Source of the DNA: Pontibacter cellulosilyticus
Lineage (GTDB): Bacteria > Bacteroidota > Bacteroidia > Cytophagales > Hymenobacteraceae
Direction: 5' to 3'
Assembly (NCBI RefSeq): GCF_014306105.1
Contig: NZ_JACRVF010000001.1
Span: 1,504,413 to 1,568,412, forward strand
Length of the DNA: 64,000 bases
Shown here: piece by piece, positions 42,082-51,891 of the stretch
Layout: every line of letters begins with the position of its first letter
Numbering within the stretch: the first letter of the stretch is position 1
Program-made: the position numbers and the translations under genes
The notes under the pieces: model-generated
Seen by the model: only the letters and a program-made list of their open reading frames with translations
Told to the model about the DNA's origin: nothing
Databases searched by the model: none

Positions 42082-45000
42082 ATGAGAGATGCTCTAAAGC
42101 TATCATTCTGCCTATTGGTTATACTAATTACGTTTCTTATAACAACAGGAGAGCTGAGTGCGCAAACACCAGGATTAATATTTAAGCCCGCTGCTAACGG
42201 TGGTAATAAAATATTAGATCCTAACGGCGACGGATATGTATCTAAAGCTGCCACTGGATTTACAGGAACAAACGACGAAACCACCAACAACAGCGAAATT
42301 CCTTATAGGCCTTTTCCAACTATGGCTACGGAGGTGGTAGGTGATCTTGTAACAGGTACCAGCGGAGGGCACACAGACCTTGTCCCTTCCCAATCGTCAG
42401 GTGGTACGGGTTCTCCCATCGCAGCGTATTATGATGGCAAGAACCTGATGTTCCGTGTTAGGCTTGGCAAGCAGTCTACAGCATCGAAAGGATACAGTAT
42501 CATGATTGATTCTAACAATCTTTTTGGAAATCTTGTATCCGGCACTACTCCATCTAGCACTCCCAACCCTGGTTTTGAATATGAGATCGTACTTGCCGCC
42601 AACTTCGATGTGAGTCTATACGACCACCGTAATCAACCAAATGGAGGATCCAAGATCTGGACAGGCTCTACAGACCAGTACTTTCAAAAGTCTATAGCTG
42701 CATCGAAAGCTAGTGGCGACGATGACTATTTCTATGATTTTTACCTGCCACTTACAGCGTTTGCAGGTGGTATTACAGCAGACACCAGATTGCGCATGAC
42801 AGGCATTACCATCACCAGTGCCCAAAGTGGCATTACCGGAACGGTGTCTGATGTTGGTGGAGTAAACTTTAGCGGAACTTATGGCGGTGAAGCCAGAAAT
42901 GCCTGGGCTGATGTAATAAATAGCTTCCCGAGTGTGTCTCTGAATGAACTCATGAACGGTGGGTTTCCTTCTACCACTATTTTAGCCCGTCCTCCTATTA
43001 TCAGCAGCACAATTTTTACCTCCAGCACAAGTATAAGCGGCACCTCAGTAGAGGCCGCAGGCTCTGTAATCAGGCTATACCAGAACGGCACGCTGATCTG
43101 CGGTGGCACTTTAGCTTGCCCAACTGTTAGCTCAACCGGCACCTGGACCTTGTCCGGCATTCCTTTTGGCACCCTTATCGGTGGTGCCCAGATCACTGCT
43201 ACAGTCTTAGCTCCGGGTAAACCGGAATCTGTTGCGTCTGTTGCTGTAAATGTCATTTCCTTGGCTTCTTTCTGCACGGCTACTGTTCCGCCTACCATTA
43301 CAGGAGTTTCTAACGGAAGTATAAAGTCTTTAGCAGGCACTACTCAGTATCCGGGGCAGCAGGTAATCAAAGTATACCAAAACGGAGGCACAACTTCTGT
43401 TGCCACTCATACTGTTACGGCTGTTGGAACCGCCGCTCCCTATACCTGGGAACTGTCCACAGCACTGGATGCAGGTATGTGGGCTGTTACCACAACCCCT
43501 ACCGGTCAATGCGAGTCATTTAAATCAAATGAAGTATGCTACAATGGTAATGGACAGTCTACCTTTAACAGCACAACGGTAACAATAACCAGTGTTACTT
43601 ATCCTGATTTAACAACCAGCACAGGGCCTTCTATTAAAAACAGCATTACCACCATTTTTGGAACTGTAAGCAAAACCGGAGATGCTGTTTATATCTTCAA
43701 AAACGGGGAGAGGATGATGTCCTATACAGTAATTCCTACAACTATTAACTGGCAGATCAACATCAGTTCGCTTGCGCTGTCTACAGGTGATGTTATTACA
43801 GCAAGAACAGTTGAGGCTGGCACTAAAAACGGCAGCTATTCCTGCGGAGACTTAGCATCCAGCAGATCAAACTTCTTTACTGTAACTGCAGTTACCTCAG
43901 CTCCAACAATTGCAGGTTCATTCTGTACGACAGGAAGTATAACAAGTGTATCCGGTGCTTGTAAAGAGCCTGCAGGTACTCTGGTTCAGTTATACGATGC
44001 TGTAAGCAATGCAGTAATTGGTAGCCCGGCTACAGTAAACGCAAGCGGAGCTTGGACGGTTAATACAACCATTGCAAACGGCATATCCTTTTACGCCAGA
44101 GCAACAGCAGATGGCAAAAGCATTAGCTCAGCTTCCAGTACAGTAACGTTGCGTTCTCCTGAGTCAAACACAGGACTGGCTATAACATCTGTACCGGTAA
44201 TAGAGGGCGCTACTACCCTATCTGGCACGGTGGCAAACGGCACTGGCAAGATCGTAACACTTTATATCGGAGGATCGCCTTACGGCACCACAACTGCTAC
44301 CAACGGCAGCTGGTCTTTTTCAGGCATTTCTCCTTTAGAGCTCTATTCAGGTGCGGATCTTTATGTGACAGTCAAAACATCCACCTCCTGCGAAAGTGCG
44401 CCTTCTCCGGTTGTGTTTGTGCAATGTAAGCAGCCACTCACTACATTTATTGTCACGTCATCCATCGTCTCGCCTGCTAAAGCTTGCTACAACAGTACAG
44501 TAACTTTAAAACTGGGCGGATCTGAAAACGGTGTTATCTATAACATGTATGTGTATGCCAACGGCGTATACACACGCACCGGAAGCTCCGTATTAGGTAC
44601 AGGCTCTACAATCTCACTTGCATCGGGCCCCATGACGGTAGATCCTACTACCTTGCAGGTAAAGGCGACAAAAGTTGGCAGCGTAAACTGTGAGCCGAAC
44701 GTTGGCTCTGCTGTTACAGTGGGCGTATACCCGCAAGTACCAAACACATACGACATAACAGCTTCTACAACATCCGGTTGCCCTGGCCTTAGCACAACCG
44801 TAACGGTTATAAATGCCGCCACTGGTTATTCGTACCAACTCTACAATATTACAACAAGCACATTTTTAGGTACAGCTATTGAACCCACTACTGCAGGCAG
44901 CATTGCATTCCCGCCCATAACAGTACATACTACAGCAGATTACAGCGTTTACATAAAGAGTGTATCTACACAGTGTGGTACAGAAAATGTAAACTCCAAG

Positions 45001-46422
45001 TTTGTAAGAATAACAATAGCTGGCCCAACAGTGACGCAACAGGTAACACAAACTGCCACAAAAGTATGCAGCGGCGGTAGCGTAAGCTTTAGTTTTGACG
45101 GTTATACAGGCTCTACATATAGCCTTATCGATAAAGCTACTAACACGCAAGTAGGTTCCGGTATAGCTGGCAGTACAGGTACAAAAGTGTCGCTTAGCAC
45201 AGGTGCACTAAACACATTAGGCATAAAGAACTACAGAATTAGGGTTGTAGACAGCAGTTGTACTTCTTTTCTAGTAACAGAGCCAACTGTAGAGGTTACC
45301 AATGGTATTCCAGCAACTGTATCGGCTGGCTCTAATGTAACTGTATGCGGTAACAAATATACACTGCAAGGGAGTGACCCGTCTCCAGGTACCGGCACCT
45401 GGAGCCAAACAAGCGGACCTGCAGGCGCCACTATCGTCAGTATAAATTCCGCAAACTCTGATATTACAGGGCTTACATCAGGCACATATCAGTTTACCTG
45501 GACAGTTACGTCAAACTGCGGCACCCCTACTAGCAGCTCAAGCACAGTTACCATAACAGTAAACTGCGCCGCTATTTACAGTGTAAAGTCCACAAAGTAT
45601 GTAAATGAGTATATGCAAGGCGAAGTACTTGCTACTGTTTCTGATGAGGACGGGGGAATAAAGAGTGTTGCTTTTGTCTCGGGTACTTTACCTAGAGGAT
45701 CTACTCTTAATAATGCAACCGGAGAAATTAAAATTACGGATGTATCCATGCTGCAAGCAGGAAACTATATTTTCACAGTACGTACAGTTGATGCTTATGA
45801 CAAAACAACCGATTTGACTGTTGGTATTAGAATGCTTAGCATAAATGGTTCTTCTGAGCCTCTTCCCTATGCAGTTGAGCTATCTAACTTTACGGCTCTA
45901 TATGCTGATTACAAAGTGAAACTGCAGTGGACCACTGCATCAGAAGACAACAACAACTTCTTTGAAATTGAGAAAAGTATAAACGGAAAAGACTTTAAGG
46001 AAATTGGCACCGTGAAGGGAAATGGCACTACAAAACAAGCAGTACGCTATACCTTCACTGACAGCCATCCTACTTCCGGCACAATCTATTACCGTTTAAA
46101 GCAGGTAGATTTTGATGGAAAGTATAGCTACAGCAAGACAGTGGCGGTTAGTGTAAAAGCCAATACTAAAGCTGCAGTACAGGCTTATCCGAATCCTTTT
46201 TCGAAAGATCTTACACTAATGCTTGCACTTGAGGAGGCGGGTGATGTGCAGATACAACTCCTAGACCTCCAAGGCAAAGTAGTCTACAGCAGCAAAACTG
46301 TAACCGAGAAAGGCTTTCAAGAAACTACACTGCCGCTCCATACTTTGAGTAAAGGCGTTTATATACTTCGTGTTAACGGGACTGGATTAAACCAGATACT
46401 AAAAGTTGTAAAAGCACATTAA
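42082..46422 (+). CDS. Large T9SS surface protein with Ig-like repeats
   Basis: A 1446-residue secreted protein. A signal peptide ends at ELSAQ near residue 28. Residues about 30-280 form an N-terminal domain with DPNGDGYVSK and a beta-sandwich DOMON-like segment. Residues about 290-1160 are Ser/Thr/Gly-rich with several Ig-like or bacterial-adhesin-like repeats. A cadherin-like stretch lies near 1170-1250, then a FN3-like unit (VELSNFTALYADYKVKLQWTTASEDNNNFFEIE) and a C-terminal T9SS sorting domain (about 1355-1446, with QAYPNPFSKDL and ILRVNGTGLNQILKVVKAH). It is probably surface-bound and may act in adhesion. No enzyme motif was seen. Confidence 0.85.
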   Translation: MRDALKLSFCLLVILITFLITTGELSAQTPGLIFKPAANGGNKILDPNGDGYVSKAATGFTGTNDETTNNSEIPYRPFPTMATEVVGDLVTGTSGGHTDLVPSQSSGGTGSPIAAYYDGKNLMFRVRLGKQSTASKGYSIMIDSNNLFGNLVSGTTPSSTPNPGFEYEIVLAANFDVSLYDHRNQPNGGSKIWTGSTDQYFQKSIAASKASGDDDYFYDFYLPLTAFAGGITADTRLRMTGITITSAQSGITGTVSDVGGVNFSGTYGGEARNAWADVINSFPSVSLNELMNGGFPSTTILARPPIISSTIFTSSTSISGTSVEAAGSVIRLYQNGTLICGGTLACPTVSSTGTWTLSGIPFGTLIGGAQITATVLAPGKPESVASVAVNVISLASFCTATVPPTITGVSNGSIKSLAGTTQYPGQQVIKVYQNGGTTSVATHTVTAVGTAAPYTWELSTALDAGMWAVTTTPTGQCESFKSNEVCYNGNGQSTFNSTTVTITSVTYPDLTTSTGPSIKNSITTIFGTVSKTGDAVYIFKNGERMMSYTVIPTTINWQINISSLALSTGDVITARTVEAGTKNGSYSCGDLASSRSNFFTVTAVTSAPTIAGSFCTTGSITSVSGACKEPAGTLVQLYDAVSNAVIGSPATVNASGAWTVNTTIANGISFYARATADGKSISSASSTVTLRSPESNTGLAITSVPVIEGATTLSGTVANGTGKIVTLYIGGSPYGTTTATNGSWSFSGISPLELYSGADLYVTVKTSTSCESAPSPVVFVQCKQPLTTFIVTSSIVSPAKACYNSTVTLKLGGSENGVIYNMYVYANGVYTRTGSSVLGTGSTISLASGPMTVDPTTLQVKATKVGSVNCEPNVGSAVTVGVYPQVPNTYDITASTTSGCPGLSTTVTVINAATGYSYQLYNITTSTFLGTAIEPTTAGSIAFPPITVHTTADYSVYIKSVSTQCGTENVNSKFVRITIAGPTVTQQVTQTATKVCSGGSVSFSFDGYTGSTYSLIDKATNTQVGSGIAGSTGTKVSLSTGALNTLGIKNYRIRVVDSSCTSFLVTEPTVEVTNGIPATVSAGSNVTVCGNKYTLQGSDPSPGTGTWSQTSGPAGATIVSINSANSDITGLTSGTYQFTWTVTSNCGTPTSSSSTVTITVNCAAIYSVKSTKYVNEYMQGEVLATVSDEDGGIKSVAFVSGTLPRGSTLNNATGEIKITDVSMLQAGNYIFTVRTVDAYDKTTDLTVGIRMLSINGSSEPLPYAVELSNFTALYADYKVKLQWTTASEDNNNFFEIEKSINGKDFKEIGTVKGNGTTKQAVRYTFTDSHPTSGTIYYRLKQVDFDGKYSYSKTVAVSVKANTKAAVQAYPNPFSKDLTLMLALEEAGDVQIQLLDLQGKVVYSSKTVTEKGFQETTLPLHTLSKGVYILRVNGTGLNQILKVVKAH

Positions 46423-46434
46423 GCATAGCCATAT

Positions 46435-46478
46435 CTAAAAGAGAAAGGCCGCCCCAACAGGTGGCCTTTCTCTTTTAG
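46435..46478 (+). terminator. Terminator of the T9SS protein gene
   Basis: 19-bp stem CTAAAAGAGAAAGGCCGCC / GGTGGCCTTTCTCTTTTAG with one G-U pair and a 6-nt loop, T-rich at the end. Confidence 0.9.
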
Positions 46479-46519
46479 ATTTATTTGCTGTTTGTACTGA
46501 TATTCTAAACTCCCTGCAC

Positions 46520-46527
46520 TATTTTTG
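46520..46527 (+). promoter_or_regulatory. Candidate lysC promoter -7 element (TATTTTTG)
   Basis: TATTTTTG matches TAnnTTTG and lies 31 bp before the lysC ATG. A TTTG lies at 46491, a longer spacing than usual, so the -33 element is unclear. Confidence 0.4.
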
Positions 46528-46558
46528 CAGCTTAACATTTTATTTTTAAGACACCTAG

Positions 46559-47893
46559 ATGAAAATCTTAAAATTCGGTGGGACCTCTGTAGGCTCTGCT
46601 GAGCGAATGAGGGCAGTTGCCTCGCTCATCCAAAACGATGAGCCTAAGATCGTAGTGCTTTCGGCTATGTCGGGCACTACGAATGCATTGGTGCAGATTG
46701 CAGAAAAACTGTACCAGAACAAAAACCAGGAAGCAAAGGAGCTGATAAACTCCTTACACGATAAGTATAAACAGGTGGTAGAAGCATTCTACACCTCCAC
46801 CGATATTAAGAAAAAGGCTTACGAGCTGATCAATAACCACTTCGAGCACATCCGTTCGTTTACGCTGGACCTTTTTACGGTACACGAAGAACGCGCGGTG
46901 CTGGCTCAGGGCGAGCTATTGTCTACGGCGCTTTTCCAGTTTTACCTGGAGGAGCAGGGCATTCCGTCTGTGCTTTTGCCGGCGCTCAATTTTATGAAGA
47001 TTGATGAGAACGAGGAACCAGACGCAGACTATATTGCAAAAAACCTAAAAACCGAGCTGGCAAAATATCCTGACACGAAGCTCTTTATCACACAAGGGTA
47101 CATCTGTCGCAATGCCTTCGGGGAAATAGATAACTTAAAGCGTGGTGGTTCAGACTACTCTGCTTCTTTGATTGGTGCTGCTGCCGATGCATCTGAAATC
47201 CAGATCTGGACTGACATTGACGGTATGCACAACAACGACCCACGCATTGTAAAGAACACTTATCCAATTGCAGAATTGTCTTTCGACGAGGCAGCTGAGC
47301 TTGCATACTTTGGCGCAAAGATTTTGCACCCGAGCAGCGTATTGCCGGCCAAGCAAAAGAACATACCGGTGCTTTTGCTAAACACTATGCAGCCGGAGGC
47401 AAAAGGCACCATCATCACCTCACAGAGCAAGGGCGGAAGTATAAAAGCCGTAGCTGCGAAAGATGATATCACAGCTATCAAGATAAAGTCAGGCAGAATG
47501 TTGTTGGCTTATGGTTTCCTGAGAAGCGTGTTTGAAGTGTTCGAAAGGTATAAAACGCCTATCGATATGATCACCACTTCTGAGGTAGCTGTTTCGCTTA
47601 CTATAGACAACAGCAAGTTCCTGAATGAAATTATTACGGAGCTAAAAGAGTTTGGACAGGTAGAGGTTGATACTGACCAGACAATTATTTGCGTGGTAGG
47701 CGATTTTATAGCCGAACGAAGCGGCTCTGGCTTAAAGATATTCGAATCACTGAAGTCTATCCCGCTGCGCATGATCTCTTACGGGGGCAGTAAAAACAAC
47801 ATCACCCTATTAATTAACACAAGCGATAAAGTAGAGGCGCTTACAAGACTAAATGATGGAATCTTTGAAAGAAACAACGGAAACAACGCTTAA
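46559..47893 (+). CDS. lysC: Aspartate kinase
   Basis: A 444-residue monofunctional aspartokinase, the first step from aspartate to lysine, threonine and methionine. The kinase domain begins MKILKFGGTSVGSAERM, with IVVLSAMSGTTNAL and later GGSDYSASLIGAAA and WTDIDGMHNNDPR. Two C-terminal ACT domains (about 295-440) suggest feedback control by lysine or threonine. It is followed, with overlap, by lysA, pointing to lysine/diaminopimelate supply for peptidoglycan. The overlap is about 40 bp, longer than usual. Confidence 0.95.
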   Translation: MKILKFGGTSVGSAERMRAVASLIQNDEPKIVVLSAMSGTTNALVQIAEKLYQNKNQEAKELINSLHDKYKQVVEAFYTSTDIKKKAYELINNHFEHIRSFTLDLFTVHEERAVLAQGELLSTALFQFYLEEQGIPSVLLPALNFMKIDENEEPDADYIAKNLKTELAKYPDTKLFITQGYICRNAFGEIDNLKRGGSDYSASLIGAAADASEIQIWTDIDGMHNNDPRIVKNTYPIAELSFDEAAELAYFGAKILHPSSVLPAKQKNIPVLLLNTMQPEAKGTIITSQSKGGSIKAVAAKDDITAIKIKSGRMLLAYGFLRSVFEVFERYKTPIDMITTSEVAVSLTIDNSKFLNEIITELKEFGQVEVDTDQTIICVVGDFIAERSGSGLKIFESLKSIPLRMISYGGSKNNITLLINTSDKVEALTRLNDGIFERNNGNNA

Positions 47894-49028
47894 GCAGCAC
47901 TTGCAGGAGCTGCAGCAGCATCCTACTCCGCTGTATGTATATAACCTGGGCCTGCTGCGCCAAACACTACAGGCAGTAAAGCAAGAGGCTGACAAGTATA
48001 ACTACCATGTGCATTATGCTTTGAAGGCAAATGCCAATACTCCTATTCTTAACGAGATGCGCACCTATGGCTTTGGCGCTGACTGCGTAAGCGGCAACGA
48101 AGTTAAGGCTGCCATCGAGAATGGCTTTGCACCGGCAGAGGTTGTCTTTGCAGGAGTAGGTAAGTCTGACGAAGAGATTAACTACGCACTGGATCAGGAT
48201 ATTTTCAGTTTTAACTGTGAGTCAAGCCATGAACTGGAGGTGCTTAATGAGCTAGCCGCTGCGAAAGGAAAGATTGCACGCATTGCCCTGCGTATTAACC
48301 CGAATGTAAACGCCAACACGCACAAGTATATTACTACAGGCTTGGAGGAGAATAAATTTGGCATCAACGCATGGGAACTGGACAGTGTGATGACGCTACT
48401 ACAGCAACTGCCAAACTTAAAGTTAATCGGTGTACACTTCCATATTGGCTCACAAATTACAGACCTCTCGGCTTTTAAAAACCTTTGCACGCGTGTAAAT
48501 GAGTTTCAGGAGTGGTTTGAGACGCGCAAGATTGAACTGGAGCACATTAACGTAGGCGGTGGACTTGGCGTGGATTATTACCACCCGGAGCAAAACCCGA
48601 TTCCGGATTTCGAGGCATATTTTGGTTTGTTTAACCAGTTTCTTGAAGTAAGACCAGGACAGCAGGTACACTTTGAACTCGGACGTTCACTGGTAGCACA
48701 GTGCGGTACGCTTGTATCACGGGTGCTGTATATCAAAAACGGTATTACCACGAATTTTGCCATACTTGATGCCGGCATGACGGAGCTTATACGTCCTGCT
48801 CTGTACCAGTCATATCATAAGATCGAAAACTTAAGCAGCAGCAAAGCTGAAGTACGTTATGATGTGGTAGGTCCTATCTGCGAATCATCGGATTGTTTTG
48901 GGAAGGCAGTTATGCTTCCAGAAACTAGCCGTGGCGATTTGATAGCCATACAAACAGCAGGCGCCTATGGCGAGGTAATGGCTTCTGCCTATAACCTGCG
49001 CACAAAAGCAAAGGCGCTGTATTTATAA
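47856..49028 (+). CDS. lysA: Diaminopimelate decarboxylase
   Basis: A 390-residue PLP enzyme that makes lysine from meso-diaminopimelate. The PLP Lys is in HYALKANANTPIL, the glycine-rich motif is GGGLGVDYYHP, and the CESSDCFGK motif lies near the C-terminus. ATG codons sit at 47853 and 47856; either overlaps lysC by about 40 bp, which suggests coupled translation. A perfect 40-nt palindromic terminator follows the stop codon. Length is normal for the family. Confidence 0.95.
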   Translation: MESLKETTETTLKQHLQELQQHPTPLYVYNLGLLRQTLQAVKQEADKYNYHVHYALKANANTPILNEMRTYGFGADCVSGNEVKAAIENGFAPAEVVFAGVGKSDEEINYALDQDIFSFNCESSHELEVLNELAAAKGKIARIALRINPNVNANTHKYITTGLEENKFGINAWELDSVMTLLQQLPNLKLIGVHFHIGSQITDLSAFKNLCTRVNEFQEWFETRKIELEHINVGGGLGVDYYHPEQNPIPDFEAYFGLFNQFLEVRPGQQVHFELGRSLVAQCGTLVSRVLYIKNGITTNFAILDAGMTELIRPALYQSYHKIENLSSSKAEVRYDVVGPICESSDCFGKAVMLPETSRGDLIAIQTAGAYGEVMASAYNLRTKAKALYL

Positions 49029-49049
49029 CAATTGAAGATCCTGTTTAAA

Positions 49050-49089
49050 ATCAAAAGCCCATACTTAAATTTAAGTATGGGCTTTTGAT
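49050..49089. terminator. Perfect 40-nt palindrome terminator
   Basis: Two 20-bp arms meet with no spacer (49050-49069, 49070-49089). The right arm ends GGGCTTTTGAT. The centre is ATACTTAAATTTAAGTAT, so the dispersed AAGTAT word is built into it. It serves lysA and the convergent lipoprotein gene. Confidence 0.85.
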
Positions 49090-49103
49090 TTACAGAGTTA
49101 AGG

Positions 49104-49835
49104 CTAGCGGGTGAAATCTGCTCTACTCATTCCGTTTGCTTTTCTGTTCAAGCCCGGATGTTCTGGTGCCAGCGACACTACAAAGTCAGGTTCAGCATGT
49201 GCAATGCTCTCCTGTGCAGCTAAATAGTTGGCCAATTCCAGTGCGTTGCCATCTGAGTTCTTATCAACTTTTACCACATATACATCATCACTCAGGCTGG
49301 CTACTATACTAGCGTTATAGTTTTGCAATAGCTGATCAAGCGCAGCTTTACCTCCGTCTCTTACTGTTACAATAGTCTCGTTGCTGATGCCTAACAGGTT
49401 ATTCTCTCTTAAAAAATATGGTGCTGCATACGCTATTCCTGGGTCATTACTTAACACCTGCACAGCTTGTTCTGCCTGCTTACAGTTAAGTCCGCTTACT
49501 AGCTCAAGTGTGTAAAGTGTAGCAGAGTTTGTGCCTATAGGGGAACCGAGTTGAGCCACAAAACCATATTTTTCGGCCGTTTTTTTCTGCTGCTCATATG
49601 TACTGCCTTCTGTAAAAACTACAACTACCTTTCCAGTATAAACAGAGCCAAGAGAAGTCTGCTCATTTTGGAACATATAGCTGAAAGAAGTACAAGGAGA
49701 ACCATCCATCGCCTGATTTAGAAGGTTAGGGTCAAAACGCACGTTCCTGATAGGAGAGCCATCTTCTTGTCTGCAGGAGGCCAGGGCAAGGATGGAGAGG
49801 GTGTATAAAAGTAGGGGTATAAAATTTATCTTCAT
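49104..49835 (-). CDS. Lipoprotein with two S8-prodomain-like modules, no protease
   Basis: A 243-residue lipoprotein (lipobox ALASC near residue 21). Two similar modules follow: about 67-140 (GKVVVVFTEGSTYEQQKKTA... AAPYFLREN) and about 150-220 (ETIVTVRDGGKAALDQLL... SIAHAEPDFVVSLAPE). The second ends in the 'yaePnfv'-type motif typical of subtilisin (fervidolysin-like) prodomains. No catalytic Asp, His or Ser region follows. Such a free prodomain could inhibit or assist a protease in the envelope, as known for peptidase-inhibitor I9 family proteins. A subtilisin lies at 3.8 kb but is not adjacent. The similarity is by eye. Confidence 0.65.
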   Translation of the reverse strand: MKINFIPLLLYTLSILALASCRQEDGSPIRNVRFDPNLLNQAMDGSPCTSFSYMFQNEQTSLGSVYTGKVVVVFTEGSTYEQQKKTAEKYGFVAQLGSPIGTNSATLYTLELVSGLNCKQAEQAVQVLSNDPGIAYAAPYFLRENNLLGISNETIVTVRDGGKAALDQLLQNYNASIVASLSDDVYVVKVDKNSDGNALELANYLAAQESIAHAEPDFVVSLAPEHPGLNRKANGMSRADFTR

Positions 49836-50240
49836 CGCAGTACAATTTTAGGGATCATATTTACTTAGATGTACGTGCAGATTTATGGAATAGCTACAAT
49901 TTATAGCACCTATTTTTTCAATTTTTAGCCTTACTTGCTTCTTTTAATCCATTTTATTAACATAAGTAAATTTTTTAATACTTATTTTCAACAATTATAC
50001 TTTATTATCTGTTTAACAGTGCCTTAACATTAAACTGTGCAATTGTATCTACTACAGTCTAACCAGAAGCTTCAAGTACAATACTTTGAGTGCCCCTAGC
50101 TCTTATATCTTCTTACAGCGGTTAGCCCATTGGATAAAAATGGTGTCATTCATAGAAGTTTAACCTGCAAACATGCACTTGCTTTAGCTGTTCCCAAAGT
50201 ATACCTTGTATAGTTGTCTTATTTTTCCCTTAGCTTACTT
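49836..50240. other. AT-rich gap
   Basis: A 405-bp AT-rich gap between divergent genes, with one TATACTT (near 49996) and one AAGTATA (near 50197). I see no gene, hairpin or convincing promoter. Confidence 0.5.
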
Positions 50241-51683
50241 ATGCGTATACTGTTAACTGGTGCCAACGGCTATATTGGAAAGCGCCTCATTCCCCTGCTC
50301 GTGGAACAGAAGCACGAGGTGCTGTGTATGGTGCGAGACCCCAGACGCTTTGATTTGGCTGCCACGCTTAAAGAAAAGGTACAAGTGGTAAAAGGCGACC
50401 TGCTAATACCAGAGTTACTAACACAACTTCCCACAGACATCGATGCAGCTTATTACCTCGTCCACTCAATGGGTGGATCTGGGCAGAACTTTGCCGAACT
50501 GGAAATGCGTGCGGCCAAAAACTTTGTTGCTTACCTGGATACCACAAGCGCGCAACAGGTGGTCTATTTGAGCGGTATTGCCAATGTAGAAAATCTTTCC
50601 AAGCACCTTTCTTCCCGCTACCATGTAGAAACCATACTTAACAGCGCCAACGCCAAACTTACGGTGTTGCGGGCAGCTATTATTATTGGCTCTGGCAGTG
50701 CCTCCTTCGAAATATTGCGAGACTTGGTAGAGAAACTCCCCCTCATGATCACACCAAAGTGGTTAAGGTCCAGGTGTCAGCCAATTGCTATCCGGGATGT
50801 GATGTACTACCTGACACAGGTACTTGGAAATACAGCATGCTACGGCAAAGGGTTTGAAATTGGCGGACCAGATGTGCTTACTTATAAAGAGATGATCCTC
50901 CGCTTTGCCAGACTGCGTGGACTTAAGCGTTACCTCATCTCCGTGCCAGTGCTTACACCTCGCATCTCATCTTACTGGCTATACTTTGTTACCAGCACCA
51001 GTTTTAGCCTGGCAAAAAGCCTTGTAGACAGCCTGCGGAATGATGTGGTAGTGATAGACCATAGTATAGAAAACATACTTCCGCACCAATGCATCAGCTA
51101 CGATGAAGCCATCAGGCTAGCTTACAGCAAAATTGAACAGAACATGGTGATCTCGAGCTGGAAAGATGCATTAGTTAGCGGCACGATGCACCTGAACTAT
51201 ATGGACTTTGTGCAAATACCGGAGTTTGGCGTGCTCACAGACAAACAACGCCTCAAGTTCGAAAGGCCTGTGCATGAGGTAATGCAGAATATATGGGAAA
51301 TAGGCGGCGAGCGTGGCTGGTATAAGACGGATTTTTTGTGGCGGATAAGAGGGCTTTTGGATAAGATGGCAGGCGGAGTTGGCTTAAGGCGCGGCAGGCG
51401 CAGCGCCACAGAACTCAAAGCCGGCGACACAATAGATTTCTGGCGTGTGCTCGTAGCTGATGAGCAACAAAAGCGCCTATTGCTGTATGCCGAAATGAAA
51501 CTTCCCGGTGAGGCTTGGCTCCAGTTTAAAATATGCGAAGAGGCTGATGGTAATTACCTGGAGCAGTTGGCAGCTTACCGGCCAAACGGTATACTTGGTA
51601 GATTGTATTGGTATGCAGTACTGCCCTTCCACTTTATTATTTTTGGAGGCATGATAAGGAACATCATTGAATTCCGTAAGTAA
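50241..51683 (+). CDS. SDR-family protein with C-terminal DUF2867 domain
   Basis: A 480-residue fusion. Residues 1-290 form an atypical SDR (NmrA-like) with the Rossmann motif ILLTGANGYIGKRLI and the segment AYYLVHSMGGSG, VVYLSGIANVE, RAAIIIGSGS. Residues about 310-480 match the DUF2867 type (GGERGWYKTDFLWRIRGLLDKMAGGVGLRRGRR and a lipid-like WYAVLPFHFIIFGGMI C-terminal hydrophobic stretch). It could bind a membrane or hydrophobic ligand. I chose the ATG at 50241 because the glycine-rich motif begins immediately after; an earlier TTG at 50214 is less likely. Function is unknown. Confidence 0.8.
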   Translation: MRILLTGANGYIGKRLIPLLVEQKHEVLCMVRDPRRFDLAATLKEKVQVVKGDLLIPELLTQLPTDIDAAYYLVHSMGGSGQNFAELEMRAAKNFVAYLDTTSAQQVVYLSGIANVENLSKHLSSRYHVETILNSANAKLTVLRAAIIIGSGSASFEILRDLVEKLPLMITPKWLRSRCQPIAIRDVMYYLTQVLGNTACYGKGFEIGGPDVLTYKEMILRFARLRGLKRYLISVPVLTPRISSYWLYFVTSTSFSLAKSLVDSLRNDVVVIDHSIENILPHQCISYDEAIRLAYSKIEQNMVISSWKDALVSGTMHLNYMDFVQIPEFGVLTDKQRLKFERPVHEVMQNIWEIGGERGWYKTDFLWRIRGLLDKMAGGVGLRRGRRSATELKAGDTIDFWRVLVADEQQKRLLLYAEMKLPGEAWLQFKICEEADGNYLEQLAAYRPNGILGRLYWYAVLPFHFIIFGGMIRNIIEFRK

Positions 51684-51859
51684 GGCTTTTACAACAAAAA
51701 GTTAATATTCAAAAAAAAGTGCAATTTATAGATTCTTAAATATAAAACATTATACTTTTTGGCTAAGTATACTTCAATATAAAAACTGAGCTATATTTTA
51801 GTAGACCATATAAATAGATTGCTGTTGCCACAATAATTTTCTCGCCCTGTAAAAATCCT

Positions 51860-51867
51860 TAACTTTG
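51860..51867 (+). promoter_or_regulatory. Candidate purC -7 element (TAACTTTG)
   Basis: TAACTTTG matches TAnnTTTG and lies 24 bp before the purC ATG. No good TTTG lies at the -33 position. Confidence 0.45.
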
Positions 51868-51891
51868 CTCGTCTACTACACAACACACCAG

